Assembly: GCA_963971285.1 (NCBI GenBank)
Contig: OZ020247.1
Coordinates: 8,018,614-8,082,613 of the forward strand
DNA length: 64,000 bases
Reading direction: 5' to 3'
Source: Astropecten irregularis
Taxonomy: Eukaryota; Echinodermata; Asteroidea; Paxillosida; Astropectinidae
In this document: positions 34,240-46,600 of the stretch, in pieces
Layout: each line of letters starts with the position of its first letter
Numbering within the stretch: position 1 is the stretch's first letter
The notes under the pieces: model-generated
Seen by the model: only the letters and a program-made list of their open reading frames with translations
Told to the model about the DNA's origin: nothing
Databases searched by the model: none
Translations under genes and position numbers: made by a program

Positions 34240-34507
34240 CTATGAGTAATCCTCCATATACCGTTCTCAGGTTGCAGCATTGCTAATACTGCGTGTATCT
34301 TCAATGATCCTTGGGATATAGGGGTATTTGAGTGGTTTCATGGCTTCTGACTGCCAAATGAACAAAGATAATTGACCATTTGGGACACCACCAACATAGG
34401 GCTGGGTAGCGCCGGTAAGGTATTCCGGGGGTCACAGGTTCAAATCTCGCTCCAGTCAATTTTTGTTTGCTAAATTTCCAATGAATTCAAATTATAACCA
34501 TTTATTG
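34240..34507 (+). mobile_element. tRNA-derived SINE family F, copy F2
   Basis: It runs from the 5' unit (ACCGTTCTCAGGTTGCAGCA) through GGTTTCATGGCTTCTGACTG to a decayed tRNA head (GGGCTGGGTAGCGCC, B-box relic AGGTTCAAATC). Its right end holds TTTATT (34501-34506), which on the - strand reads AATAAA 106 bases past the GSAP stop codon: a candidate GSAP polyadenylation signal supplied by the SINE. Confidence 0.65.
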
Positions 34508-34611
34508 GTGGAATTATGTGAACTGCTCAAGATGACTGGCAAACCTCTCAGCTTGATCCAGGCGGCTTTGCGACATTCTACAATCCATGAGTGTCCGAGA
34601 GACAATTCACT

Positions 34612-37600
34612 CTAGAAGGACACGGCGCTGAGGTCCGAGCCATAACGTTCCACGGTCTGTCTCAGCGCCACCTTCTCCACCAACCTAGGGTCAAGCTGAT
34701 GCTGGACGCTGACCTGGTCATCATCGGGACTCTTCGAGGTCGATCCGACCTTTGGATCTGGAAGAAGAAAAGCAGGAATTACAGTTGAATGGTCAATATG
34801 GTCAATGTCACCTACCATGCTTGAAAGTAAAATCAGATTTCAAGAAAGAGTTTACATCAGGGGTGCCTATGGGGTACAACAACAATTTCAAAAAAGGGAA
34901 GAATTTGTAGCCCTGGAAGTTATTTGTGCACTGAGTCTACGAGAGGTTGTAGAACAATAAGACAGAACAGTAGAAGCACTTAATCTGTGTGGTGATGGGT
35001 GGTAAGGCTGCAGTTTGTATCCGGTTACCCGGTTACCCGACCGTTCAAAAGGGTACCCGGTTACATTTTCCCAGTTAGGTTAATAAAAAAGTATCTTTTT
35101 AATGGCCTCTTCTTTTTGAAACATAGACACTTCTAGAGTTCACAAAAAATGACAAAGAAGAAACTGTCAAGTTAGGGCTGATGAGCACAAATTTACCACA
35201 AGCTTTTGAAAATTGGACCTGCAGGCTTATGCAAAGCAAAGGCCAGACATTTTGCTATGTCTACCACTGCCAAATGTTGTGACAAAAGAATGTTGGTCGA
35301 CCAAGTTCCTAAAAGACCCAAACTTATTATTTCTTTGTTTTTCTTTGTTTTCTTTGTAATACAGGTAATCGTAACCGTAACCGAAAAACAGACGGGTAAC
35401 CGGTTACAAAATCATTCGTGAACAGATTTGACATATATCAATCAATCAATCAAAAGACATTTATAAAGTGCCAAAATCAAAAGTTTGCTCTAATGATACA
35501 TGACCAGAGACAACAAGGAACAACGCTAAAAACATCCCATGATGAATCTTTTGTTGAATTGTCTTTGAGTCTGATATACAAATGATGTGCCTAGTGCATT
35601 AAAATTTGTTGATGTAAAAGGTTAATGGAGAAGACATGTGCCTAGTCCTATGATGCATTTATGAGTGCATTCGTTTAATAGCTTTACACGAGTCGACACC
35701 ATTCAACCTCATTCTCTATCCTCTCCCTTTAATAACTGAGTGAGCATGTGCCAATTGGAGAAAGTATAAAGTGGAACTTAGAATCAATTCTGGATACTTT
35801 CCTTGGTTCCCACAGCACTGCCGCCACAGTGCATGAGTGTGACGGTAGTTGCAGGAGCAACTATCCCAGTAACTACTGCAAAGGAACTTTAAGGAAGAGG
35901 GTAAGAAACTGTGTGTGATAGGGGAGAGGCGTTCCTTAGCAATGGGTCCTTGTAATGTACCTTTGGCTTCCAGAAGTCGTAAGAGCGTAGACAGCGGTGG
36001 AAAGGTTGATGCAACACTTGACTGATGAGTTCCGTCTGAAAGGATGACAAATACACTTTTCCCTTCATTTTAATCATTCATTAAAGGTAGTATCATACTT
36101 TGGTAAGAGACCAAAACAGAAATGTTCACAGATTTATGTATAATTTTCAGGGTATGAAAATGATGCTAGTAGAAACCTACCGTTAAAATTTTTCCAACTG
36201 AAATGGTGTATTTATTCGGAAATTAGTAAAACAACGACCGAAAAATCTTTTAAGAAATACTGTGGCTGTTTTTCACTGTTTTCTCAAAAAGTGGGCAACG
36301 TATGGGACTGAAATTTTCAGAAATGACTGTTACTGTATCTGTCTTGATATTTTTCCCCATGAATCTGTATTTCTTTGATAAAAACCAAAGTATGATACTA
36401 CCTTTAATAATCATTCTTCACTTCAGGTTTTTTTTTTGGTGAGCCTCTGATAAACAACACTCATCAAGCTGACAACCAAGGCTACTGGCCCTATTAACAA
36501 TATGCTTTGTGCTAGAAAAGAGATTGTTCATTGGGAAAAAATGGCATGGAGCTTATTTAGTGCTCGGTGGCTCATAATGTTGGCTGAAAGGTAGCGACAT
36601 TTTGGCTGTGAACTGAACCTATAGCTAGCCTTTATCAAAATGAAGAAGACCCTAAACCATGTCTTTATGGTCAGCGAATGGAAAGTAGAGGTCATTTAAT
36701 CATAGATTAGATTGAGTCCCTGCACTTACCTGAGCCTTGTGAGTTCTGGGATGCACTTCGATACGGCCGGTTCTTGGGATCTACCAAACGTGCACCCTCT
36801 GTCAAAATACAAGGAAAGAGAGGACAAATCTTAGAGAGGATGTTCAACACTCAACAAACCTCGTTTTATTATTAATCATTAAATTACTTGACATGAGAAA
36901 AAAATTTATCTCATACTGAACACAGAACCACAACCGAAAGCCGGGTAGTTACCTTTCAGCCAACATCGTGATTTCAAGCCACCAATCACTTTGCTTCTTA
37001 CCATTTTCCATGATAGACAACCTCCTTTCTAGTATTAAAACTCAAATTATTGACCGATGCTTTGACACATTTAATTACTACCAGACTCAATTCAACATGG
37101 CTTCCCAACTAACCAAACTTTGTATGTATAGGATAACGGGCATCTATAAAGCGCCTTTCCAAGAAGATCAAAGCCCTGTTCATTATTATTATCCCTGGTC
37201 ATCGGGCCATAATTTACATTTCTGAAACCATCTTTATAACTGAAGTTAACTCCCTGGGGAGCATACACTACAACCCTGGCAACCATAGGGCGCACAGAGG
37301 CTAATCAAACCACAAAGCCATCTCTACCCTCGCAGGTACCCATTTACACTTGACCTGGGTGAAGAGGAGCAATATGTGGTAAAGCGTCTTGCCCAAGGAT
37401 GCAAGCAACACTAGCCCACAGCTGGATTCGAACCCACAATCTGCAGATTGACCACAGGATCTTGAGTTCGACATGCCATACCACTAGGCCACAGTACCCC
37501 ACAAGTCTGTATATGCATTAAAAATTGACAATTGAATTAAGTAAATTCTGTAGATGCTAAAAAGTGATTAAACGGTTTGAATTCATATTCTATTTTGCTC

Positions 37601-40600
37601 TCATTTCAAAGGAAATTTTCTGCCGTGTATGATAAGGAAAAAAGTAGACATATAGTCTTCTTATGAATAATTTATTTATAGTGATGTCAGACAGCATTGG
37701 TTACGGATTGAACGTTAGAAATTAAAAAAAAATATATAGGCCTATTACTGATCATTACCCTTGACTCTCTACTCACTGTAATTGGCTGCATGCTTCCAGA
37801 TTTATAATGGGTTTATGAAAATCCAACAATGCCAGGGCTCCAGGAAAAATCAATGAATTTTAATTAGTTGCCATGCATGGCATCTTTATCATGAGATTCA
37901 CTGATTTCAATTCAAATCTCCAGTTGCCATCTAGCAAGCATGGAGAGTGCACGGAATTGCTTTCGCTCTCATGCAAACATATGGAAATTTGGGTTTGTGG
38001 TTATTTTGACCACGGTCCTTGTTTGTGGTTCCCGAGGGAATCAATGTGGTAATCTATTACTAAGGCAGACATTTTATGCCGCTAAAAGTCGGTCATTTCG
38101 GGCGTTGATGTTCTGGGAAGGAGAGGCAAACTCGGCAATTCTCTGTGTGAGTTACTGTCATGCCAATGATAACTGCAAATCAGTCAATTATAACGATAGA
38201 GATAAAAGCTGCCAGATGAACAATGTTTCTAGAATGTGGAATCCTGACTATTTCATGATGCACTTTGGCAGTGTGTACTTTGATGCCAAAGAAGACACGC
38301 CACTTTTCTCCATTCATGAAGCTAGTGACTGTATACAGTTATTTAAGGCTGGTTATACTGAGAGTGGCATCTATACCATAGCTCCTATTGGATTCAGCAA
38401 TGAGGGTCTCAAAGTCTACTGTGACATGGACAAGAGCACTGATGGCGGCGGGTGGATTGTCATTCAGAGGCGTCAAGATGGCAGTGTTGACTTCTATCGC
38501 AACTGGACCGACTACCAGGATGGCTTTGGCAACTTGGCTGGTGAGTTCTGGCTGGGAAATGACAACTTGCGCATCCTGACAGAATCTGCATCACAATCAT
38601 GGAAGCTGCACGTTGACTTGGAAGACTGGGACAACAACACAGTCTGGGCTGAATATGAAGGATTTCAAATTCATGGAGATAACTTCACACTCCAAGTCAA
38701 GTCATACAATGCTAAAAGCACAGCAGGAGACTCACTCATCAGAATCCACAATGGAATGATGTTTACAACAAAAGATAAAGACAATGACAAAGCAAACATG
38801 AACTGTGCAGAAAAACGTGGAGGAGCTTGGTGGTATAAATCATGCAGGTTGTCAAATCTAAATGGCAAATATCAGCAAGGAGAATATAACTCTGGCATCA
38901 TCTGGAGATCATGGAAGGAAAACTACAATCTCAAAAAATGCTCAATGAAAATAAAAAGTGACTTGTTTGTGTAAAAAATACACAAAATGTAAGTTGCTTC
39001 AGAGTCGGGTTAAGTACAACAAAAAGTAACTAGACATTGTGGTTGTGGGAACAACCACTAGGTGTTTGGGGTCTCATTTCATGGTGGAACTGTTATATAT
39101 ATTATCAATTGTCCCTCATCATACAATGGCATATTCACTAAATACACTAAATTGTGTGACTGATCAAATACTCATCATGCTGATTGCTGTATTCATTCAC
39201 TGACTGATAATGTAGAAACTGATGTCACCTTTATAAATGTGCAATGTCTCAAAGATAGAACTTCGGGTTAGTTCATCACAAACAAGCGACAGTTAAAGGT
39301 CACCTGTAATCAAATTTGTGCTTTCAGATTATTGCTTAATACAAAGTTAATGACTATATAAATTAAAATATTTATGTAAGAGCTTCATTTTGACCTCAAA
39401 GTAAAAAAATCAGTATTTGTATATATGCCCCGCCTCCCCCCCAAATCCCACATTGACATCACACATTTTAAACTTCACAAACATGTCAAGGTGCATTATA
39501 GTGCTTCACACTGACCATTGTTTACTTTTGAAGTACGCAATTGTTGTATATCTTAAATCAACCGTAGAGGGTGCTGTATAACCTGTATGATGTCATCATC
39601 TGTATTTTCTAAAGTGAAAAGCATGTCTCTATCTTTTATTCCTCTCGGTTTTATATGCCCAAATCCTTCTGTTTTGGGGTCATTTTGAGTCAAACATTAA
39701 CTTTCGGTAACACCGCCGGGAAGTGAAGGTCATTTGTACACAACACTAAATAAAATTATTAAATGTTTAGATTTACATGTTGAGTAACATAATGGCAAAC
39801 TGAATTTCAAAATCATAGGTAATGTGATTCTCAAGCTAAGATGCACCAAACTTTGTTCTAAAAACCATGTGTAATTTGGTACCTGACGGCAACTTGGCAT
39901 CACGACCGAAATTCCCATCAATTGATCTTACAACTGACATAAAGAAGTCCCACTGACAAAAACCCGAACACCTAATAACATTTCATTTTTTGTTGTCACA
40001 TAAAACAATTTGCACTTTTGTGGTGTAAAATTTATAGAGATGTATCTTGACAAAATAGTAACAACAGAAATGCACAAAAAATAGTGAATTGTTGGTATTG
40101 GTTTTAGCTATACACACGTTTTATTTGATTGCATTCCTTGATAGGTGGTAGTAGAAGTGACTGTAAGATCATAAAAAAATCTTAATCACTCAAATTGACA
40201 GATATGCACTTTCATAGACTGACTAGGTCATAGGTAGACTATAGTCAAAGTTACACATGTATTTGAACAAGATCAAGCTGGAAAAGGTGATAAAGTGGTT
40301 TCATGCAAATGGAAAATTGAAAGACCACATAATCAAACACTATCCTAATTCTCAAAAACCTTTGGATGAGATATATCTCATTTACAGTAGAAACCAAACA
40401 GAGTAATTTGATATTTTGGATGCTGCCAACATTGGATAACATAGTTAGTAGAGTGTCAGTACGTACGGTGTTATGTAGGTCATATATTGAATTCTTGCTG
40501 CTTTTAATTGCTTTTTAATGTTTTGAATTCTACCCAAGTACTTTAGTTATTATATTGTACATATTTTCCTATTTCAATTGTCTTAAAAGGTGATCATACT

Positions 40601-43600
40601 TTGGTTTTTGTCAAAGAAATGTAGATTCATGGACAAAAATATCAAGACAGATGCAGTAACAATTATCTGTGAACATTTCAGTCCCATTCGGCGCCCACTT
40701 TTTGAGAAAACAGTGAAAAACAGCCACAGTATTAGGCCTAAGTCTTTTCTCTTTTATTTTTGATCTTTAAAAGATCCAACATAATTTTGGTCACTGGTTT
40801 TACTCTTTTCTTGATAAATACAGCATTTCAGAAAGAAAAAATTAAAAAGTATGTTTCTACCAGCACCATCTTCATACCCTGTAAGTTATAGATGAATCTT
40901 TGAAAAATTCTGTTTTGGTATGCTACCAAAGTATGATACTACGTTTAATAATTGTCTTAATAATTTTTTTGACATTTTCTCTAGATGAGACTAAAATTAC
41001 ATGTAGTAGGCATTCAAATGAGATCACTTGCAGGAAAAAATAAGCATGGGTGATAACGGTGGAATAATAGAATAAAGCTAATTGATTGTTAGTAAACTTT
41101 AATTCAAGTATTGCTTGTGAGGAATATATATTTAATGATCTTAAAAATTTAATTGAGATAAAATTGTGAATCCTTACAAAACTACACATTACCATGCATT
41201 CGTCCAAAAACCTTTAAAATTAACATTTCTGGAGTTACAACTGAGACGCTAAAGTGACAGCTATTTAAATTGTCAAGCACTAATTACTACAAGCCTGACT
41301 GAATCAATAAGCCTGAGTGAATCAAAAAGAAAGTATGTCAATCTGTAAGCAAAATGTGTTAAAAATATAATCATTCATGACTTCTTGTGGAATGTTTGAT
41401 CTTTATAGATAATTAATAGATAATTGATGTTTGAATAAAGTGACAGTGTGTAACAGACAGTTAAATTTGTTTCCGAATCCTTCCCATAGTATTGTCTTGT
41501 TACATAAAGTATGTCTGTTTTTATTGCTTCAAACTCCCAGGATGACAAACACCACCACGGGCTCTTTGCATCTTGTTAATATCTTAACCTGCTTTTATCC
41601 TGAAAGCGATGAAGACTCACCCAGCCAAACACTGTAACGATCATCAAATGGAACTTTCACAGGAGACCACAAGCCGATTTCACTAACACTTTGCGATCAT
41701 CGCTTAAGTCCAAATCCATCCCTAAATTAAACGGAGAATCAAAATTTTCCGTTTAGCGATGGATTTGGGCTTTAGCGATGATTGCAAAGAGTTCCAAAGT
41801 GAAATCAGACCCTAATTGAATCTGTGTATCAGTCAGAGTCCCAACTATGTGCAGAGTGTCTGATCTCACAGACAGAGAAACATGTAATATCAAATCCATG
41901 CAATCATGTAATCCAGTAAAACAACTAAGTAAGCCAAATACGGGCGTTTCACAATTAAGAGCGCCACCAATTGAGGGCAGCAGGGAGAGGCCGATTTACG
42001 CTGTGCATGATGGGAAATTGTCGACATCAAATTTTTTTCTCCTATACGTTCAATGTTATTGCTAACTCTTGAGTCGTTTTGTGCGTTTATTTCACGTGTT
42101 ATCACAATGGTTTATGTTTGCAAATCTTTCAGATGCACAGCACACACATCCAAACTGGAAAACATTGAGAAATACCCATGGATGAAAGATAAACTGTGGG
42201 TTAAATGGCGAAGACGATTGAACATAAAGGGGAAAATCTCCAATGTCGACAATTTCCCATCATGCACCGCGTAAATCGGCCTCTCCCTGCTGCCCTCTTG
42301 GTGGCGCTCTAAATTGTGAAACGCCCATATTACCCCCACCCTAGGATAGGTGGATTTGGCTAGCCTTCATTCAGAGAGCTCAAAATCATAAGATATAAAT
42401 ATTATCAACAAATAACCACAAGGGAAACTGACTGAAATTAAAGTCATTGAAAGGTGAACAAAGAAAAATTGACTGGAGCGAGATTCTAACCGGCGACCTC
42501 CTGAATACCGTACATGCGCTCTACCAACTGAGCTATCCAGCCCTACCGTTAAAGGAGTCCATAATAGTCAATCTTTGTTCGTTTGGCAGTCAGAAGCAAT
42601 GAAACCACGCACACACCGCCATATCCCAGGGATCATTTCACCGATACATGTAGCAATGCTGCAACCTGAGAACGGTACATGGGGGATCACTCAAAGAGGA
42701 TACTGATTTTTTATTAATATAATCATCAAATAACCACAAGGGAAACTGAGTGAAATTGAATATAAATAAATATAATGTGAACTTTGAAAATGAAAATATC
42801 TTGTCTTGTCGGCATGAATGATGGGAGCAATACATGAACAAGTGCATCAACATTGCATACACAACCTTGATGTCTGCACGATTTATTGATTCCAATTCAA
42901 GATATCTTTGTTCTTCACTTTAGAATCCTCCGCTGCCAAGCAGTATAGAGCAGTGAAGCAGAGCTGCCACTAATAGTTTGATGTCTGCACGATTTATTGA
43001 TTCTAATTCAAGATCTCTTTGTTCTTCACTTTAGAATCCACCACTGCCAGGCAGTATAGAGCAGTGACGCCAGAGCTCCTATTTCCAATAATAGCTGGAT
43101 GTCTGCACGATTTATTGATTTTAATTTGAGGATCCTTTGTTTTTCACTTTAGACTGCACCACTGCCAACCTGTGGGAGCTAATGGCAACTGCCTTGCAAT
43201 TTTCATGGTTGCATTATGGGGAGGAATGCATACTGTACACAGTCTAGAATTAGTGTAATATGAGGAATGATGTAATGATAAGTTTGCTGTATTCAAAATG
43301 TAAAATACTGACAATACACTGGCAATGCTTAGCTATCAAACAGTTAAGACACTGAAACCAAGAAATCACCCCATTTGTACCCATGTACAAATGGGTTTGC
43401 AATAAATGCACTACTGCTGCCTACAGCACTTTGTATTGTGGATATATTTCTTTTTCAGTTCACATGAAGAGGCAGGGTTGTAGCCAAAGCGACATGAAAT
43501 TAACAGGTTTCGTCATTGAATTTCTATTCAAATAGCAAAATGAACAATTTGAGTTCCTGGGTTACAAAATTACAGCAACTGTACAAACAGGAGATTGTAA

Positions 43601-46600
43601 TAAAGGTCCTTAATTTAATGCACATCTTATCTGCTTAATAGTCACTCAATGCACAGAACAAAAGTACACAGTTCTGGGAAACACTTGCGCATCCTGACAG
43701 AGTCTGCACCACAATCATGGAAGCTGCACGTTGACTTGGAAGACTGGGACAACAACACAGCCTGGGCTGAATATGAAGGATTTCAAGTTCATGGAGATGA
43801 CTTCACACTCCAAGTCAAGTCATACAATGCTATAAACAGCACAGCAGGAGACTCACTCACACAACACAATGGAATTATGTTTTCAACCAGAGACAGAGAT
43901 AACGACAAAAAATCAAATAACTGCGCAGAAATATGTGAAGGAGCTTGGTGGTATAAATCATGCATGAGGTCAAATCTAAATGGTAAACATCAGCAAGGAG
44001 ATGCTAGGTCTGGCATCGTCTGGAAATCATGGAAGAATCTCTACAATCTCAAAAAATGCTCAATGAAAATTCAAAGTGACATGCTTGTATAAATAAATAC
44101 ACCAATTTCGCCAAATGTGTTGCTTTAATAGGAAGACTGTCTGAGGCTGGTAAAGTGCAACAAAAAGTTATAAATTATTATTGTTGATGTTAACAGAACA
44201 TTCACACTTTCATGATATTAAATTGATAGAGATGCATCTTTACAAAAAGTAATTACTGAAATATATAGAAAAAGTCTGATAAGAAATGTTGTGAATTGTT
44301 GATACTGATTTTAGCTTCACAAACGTTATATCATAGCTTTCCTCGATGGTACATGTAGTAGAAGTGACTCTGTTCTTGTCTTGATAATTATAATAAGTTA
44401 ATCACTCAATGAAAAGTGAACAGAGAAAAATTGACTGGAGCGGGATTTGAACCGGCGACCTCCTGAATACCGTACAGGCGCTCTACCAAGCAGCAATGCT
44501 GCAACCTGGGAACGGTACATGGGGGATCACTCAAAGAGGATACAGCTTTTTAATCAATACATATGTGAAATAACCACAAGGAAAACTGACTGAAACGAAC
44601 AAAGATAGTTGACTATTGGGGTCACCACCAACGTAGGGCTGGATGGCTAAGTTGGCAGAGCGCCTGTATGGTATTCAGGAGGTCGCCGGTTCGAATCTCG
44701 CTCCAGTCAATTTTTCTTTGTTCACTTTTCAATGACTTAATACTCAGTCAGTTTCCCTTGTGGTTATTTCACGTATAAGTTAATCACTCAGTTGAAAAGA
44801 TAATGTGTGAAAATAGAGAGAAAATGCTGAAATTAAATGCACATTGAATGGATTATGTATTGTCCTAATTAACTTTTGGCTTAATTCTTAAAAATAAAGT
44901 TATTTTAATAACATTGATTTAGAAAAAAAAATTAATTATTTTTTACATCTTATTTTAAAAGATGTAAATTTAGATTAGTGTGTCCTATCTCTTACACACA
45001 GTGTAATTGCCTTAACAAATTTACTTGGTATTTTAGAATGGTTTTAAACTTAAAGTTTCAAAAAAGTTGACTAAAACTGAATAGACTTCTTAAAATTATT
45101 AGAAAAAGATAAAGGAAAGAGTGACAAAAACCTGATTTCATACAAAGGGAGAATTGAAAAACCACTCAGTTATCTACCAATAGCGCTGCGCACTTGCGCT
45201 AAAAATAGCACCGAACCTCAGACAAACATTGCAACCGGCCATGCAAACGTGTGGTGAGTGGGGGTATGTGAGTGCGTGCATGCATGGTGTGACGTCATTA
45301 GTGCGGAATGCTATTGTGGTATCCAGCAAACCAGCACTGTATTGGAGGTATCCCAATTGTCAAACACATTTGGATGTCTCGTTACACTCGAAACCAAACA
45401 AAGTAATTGGCATTTTTGGACACTATAATAAGACAAGATAGCTAGTTGAGTGTCAGTATGGTTGTAGGTAACAGGTTTAGTTCCAGCTGCTTTTAGTTGC
45501 TTTTCCATGCTTTAATTATACTGAAGTATTAAACTTGTATTGTATGTAGTTGTTCATTTTGTATTTGAAAAACGCAATCAACATTGTTGAAACATTCTTA
45601 AGATGGGACTACAATTTTCTAATGAGATCACATAATATGCAGGGAAATCCATTGGGGTGATAACAGAAGAATAATTACTTGCAGTTAATTGATTGTTGGT
45701 CATCTTTAATTCAAGTATTGCTTGTGATGAGTAATTAAAATCTTAAATTTAGTTAATTGTGAAAAAAAATGAATATCCTTCAAAAACTTTCATTACCATG
45801 CAAACATTATTATTATTAACATAAATATCTGGAGTTATACTGAGATATTTACATAAATAAATATCTGGAGTTATACTGAGATATTTACATAAATAAATAT
45901 CTGGAGTTATACTGAGATATGTACATAAATAAATATCTGGAGTTATACTGAGATATTTACATAAATAAATATCTGGAGTTATACTGAGATATTTACATTT
46001 AAATAAATATTTGGAGTGATACTGAGATATTTACATAAATAAATATCTGGAGTTATACTGAGATATTTACATTTAAATAAATATCTGGAGTTATACTGAG
46101 ATATTTACATTTAAATAAATATCTGGAGTTATACTGAGATATTTACATTTAAATAAATATTTGGAGTGATACTGAGATATTTACATAAATAAATATCTGG
46201 AGTTATACTGAGATATTTACATTTAAATAAATATCTGGAGTTATACTGAGATATTTACATTTAAATAAATATCTGGAGTTATACTGAGATATTTACATTT
46301 AAATAAATATCTGGAGTTATACTGAGATATTTACATTTAAATAAATATTTGGAGTGATACTGAGATATTTACATAAATAAATATCTGGAGTTATACTGAG
46401 ATATTTACATTTAAATAAATATCTGGAGTTATACTGAGATATTTACATTTAAATAAATATCTGGAGTTATACTGAGATATTTACATTTAAATAAATATCT
46501 GGAGTTATACTGAGATATTTACATTTAAATAAATATCTGGAGTTATACTGAGATATTTACATTTAAATAAATATCTGGAGTTATACTGAGATATTTACAT

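Larger units (their letters stand above)
30949..34611. other. Intergenic region between convergent genes
   Basis: Contains the 3' UTR of the acidic-protein gene, the TIR element K1 (31566), AT-rich sequence, family A copy A6 (33317) and SINE copy F2. The 129-codon ORF at 32547-32936 is AT-driven and has no recognisable domain, so I do not call it a gene. Confidence 0.5.

Noticed and set aside
35206..35421. 71-codon ORF in the CCGGTTACCCG-ended repeat as a transposase fragment
   Set aside because: No transposase or zinc-finger motif can be recognised; composition is ordinary non-coding.
44636..44709. Functional tRNA gene
   Set aside because: The cloverleaf forms, but the same sequence is repeated many times with SINE body attached and the anticodon loop is irregular, so it is a SINE head.
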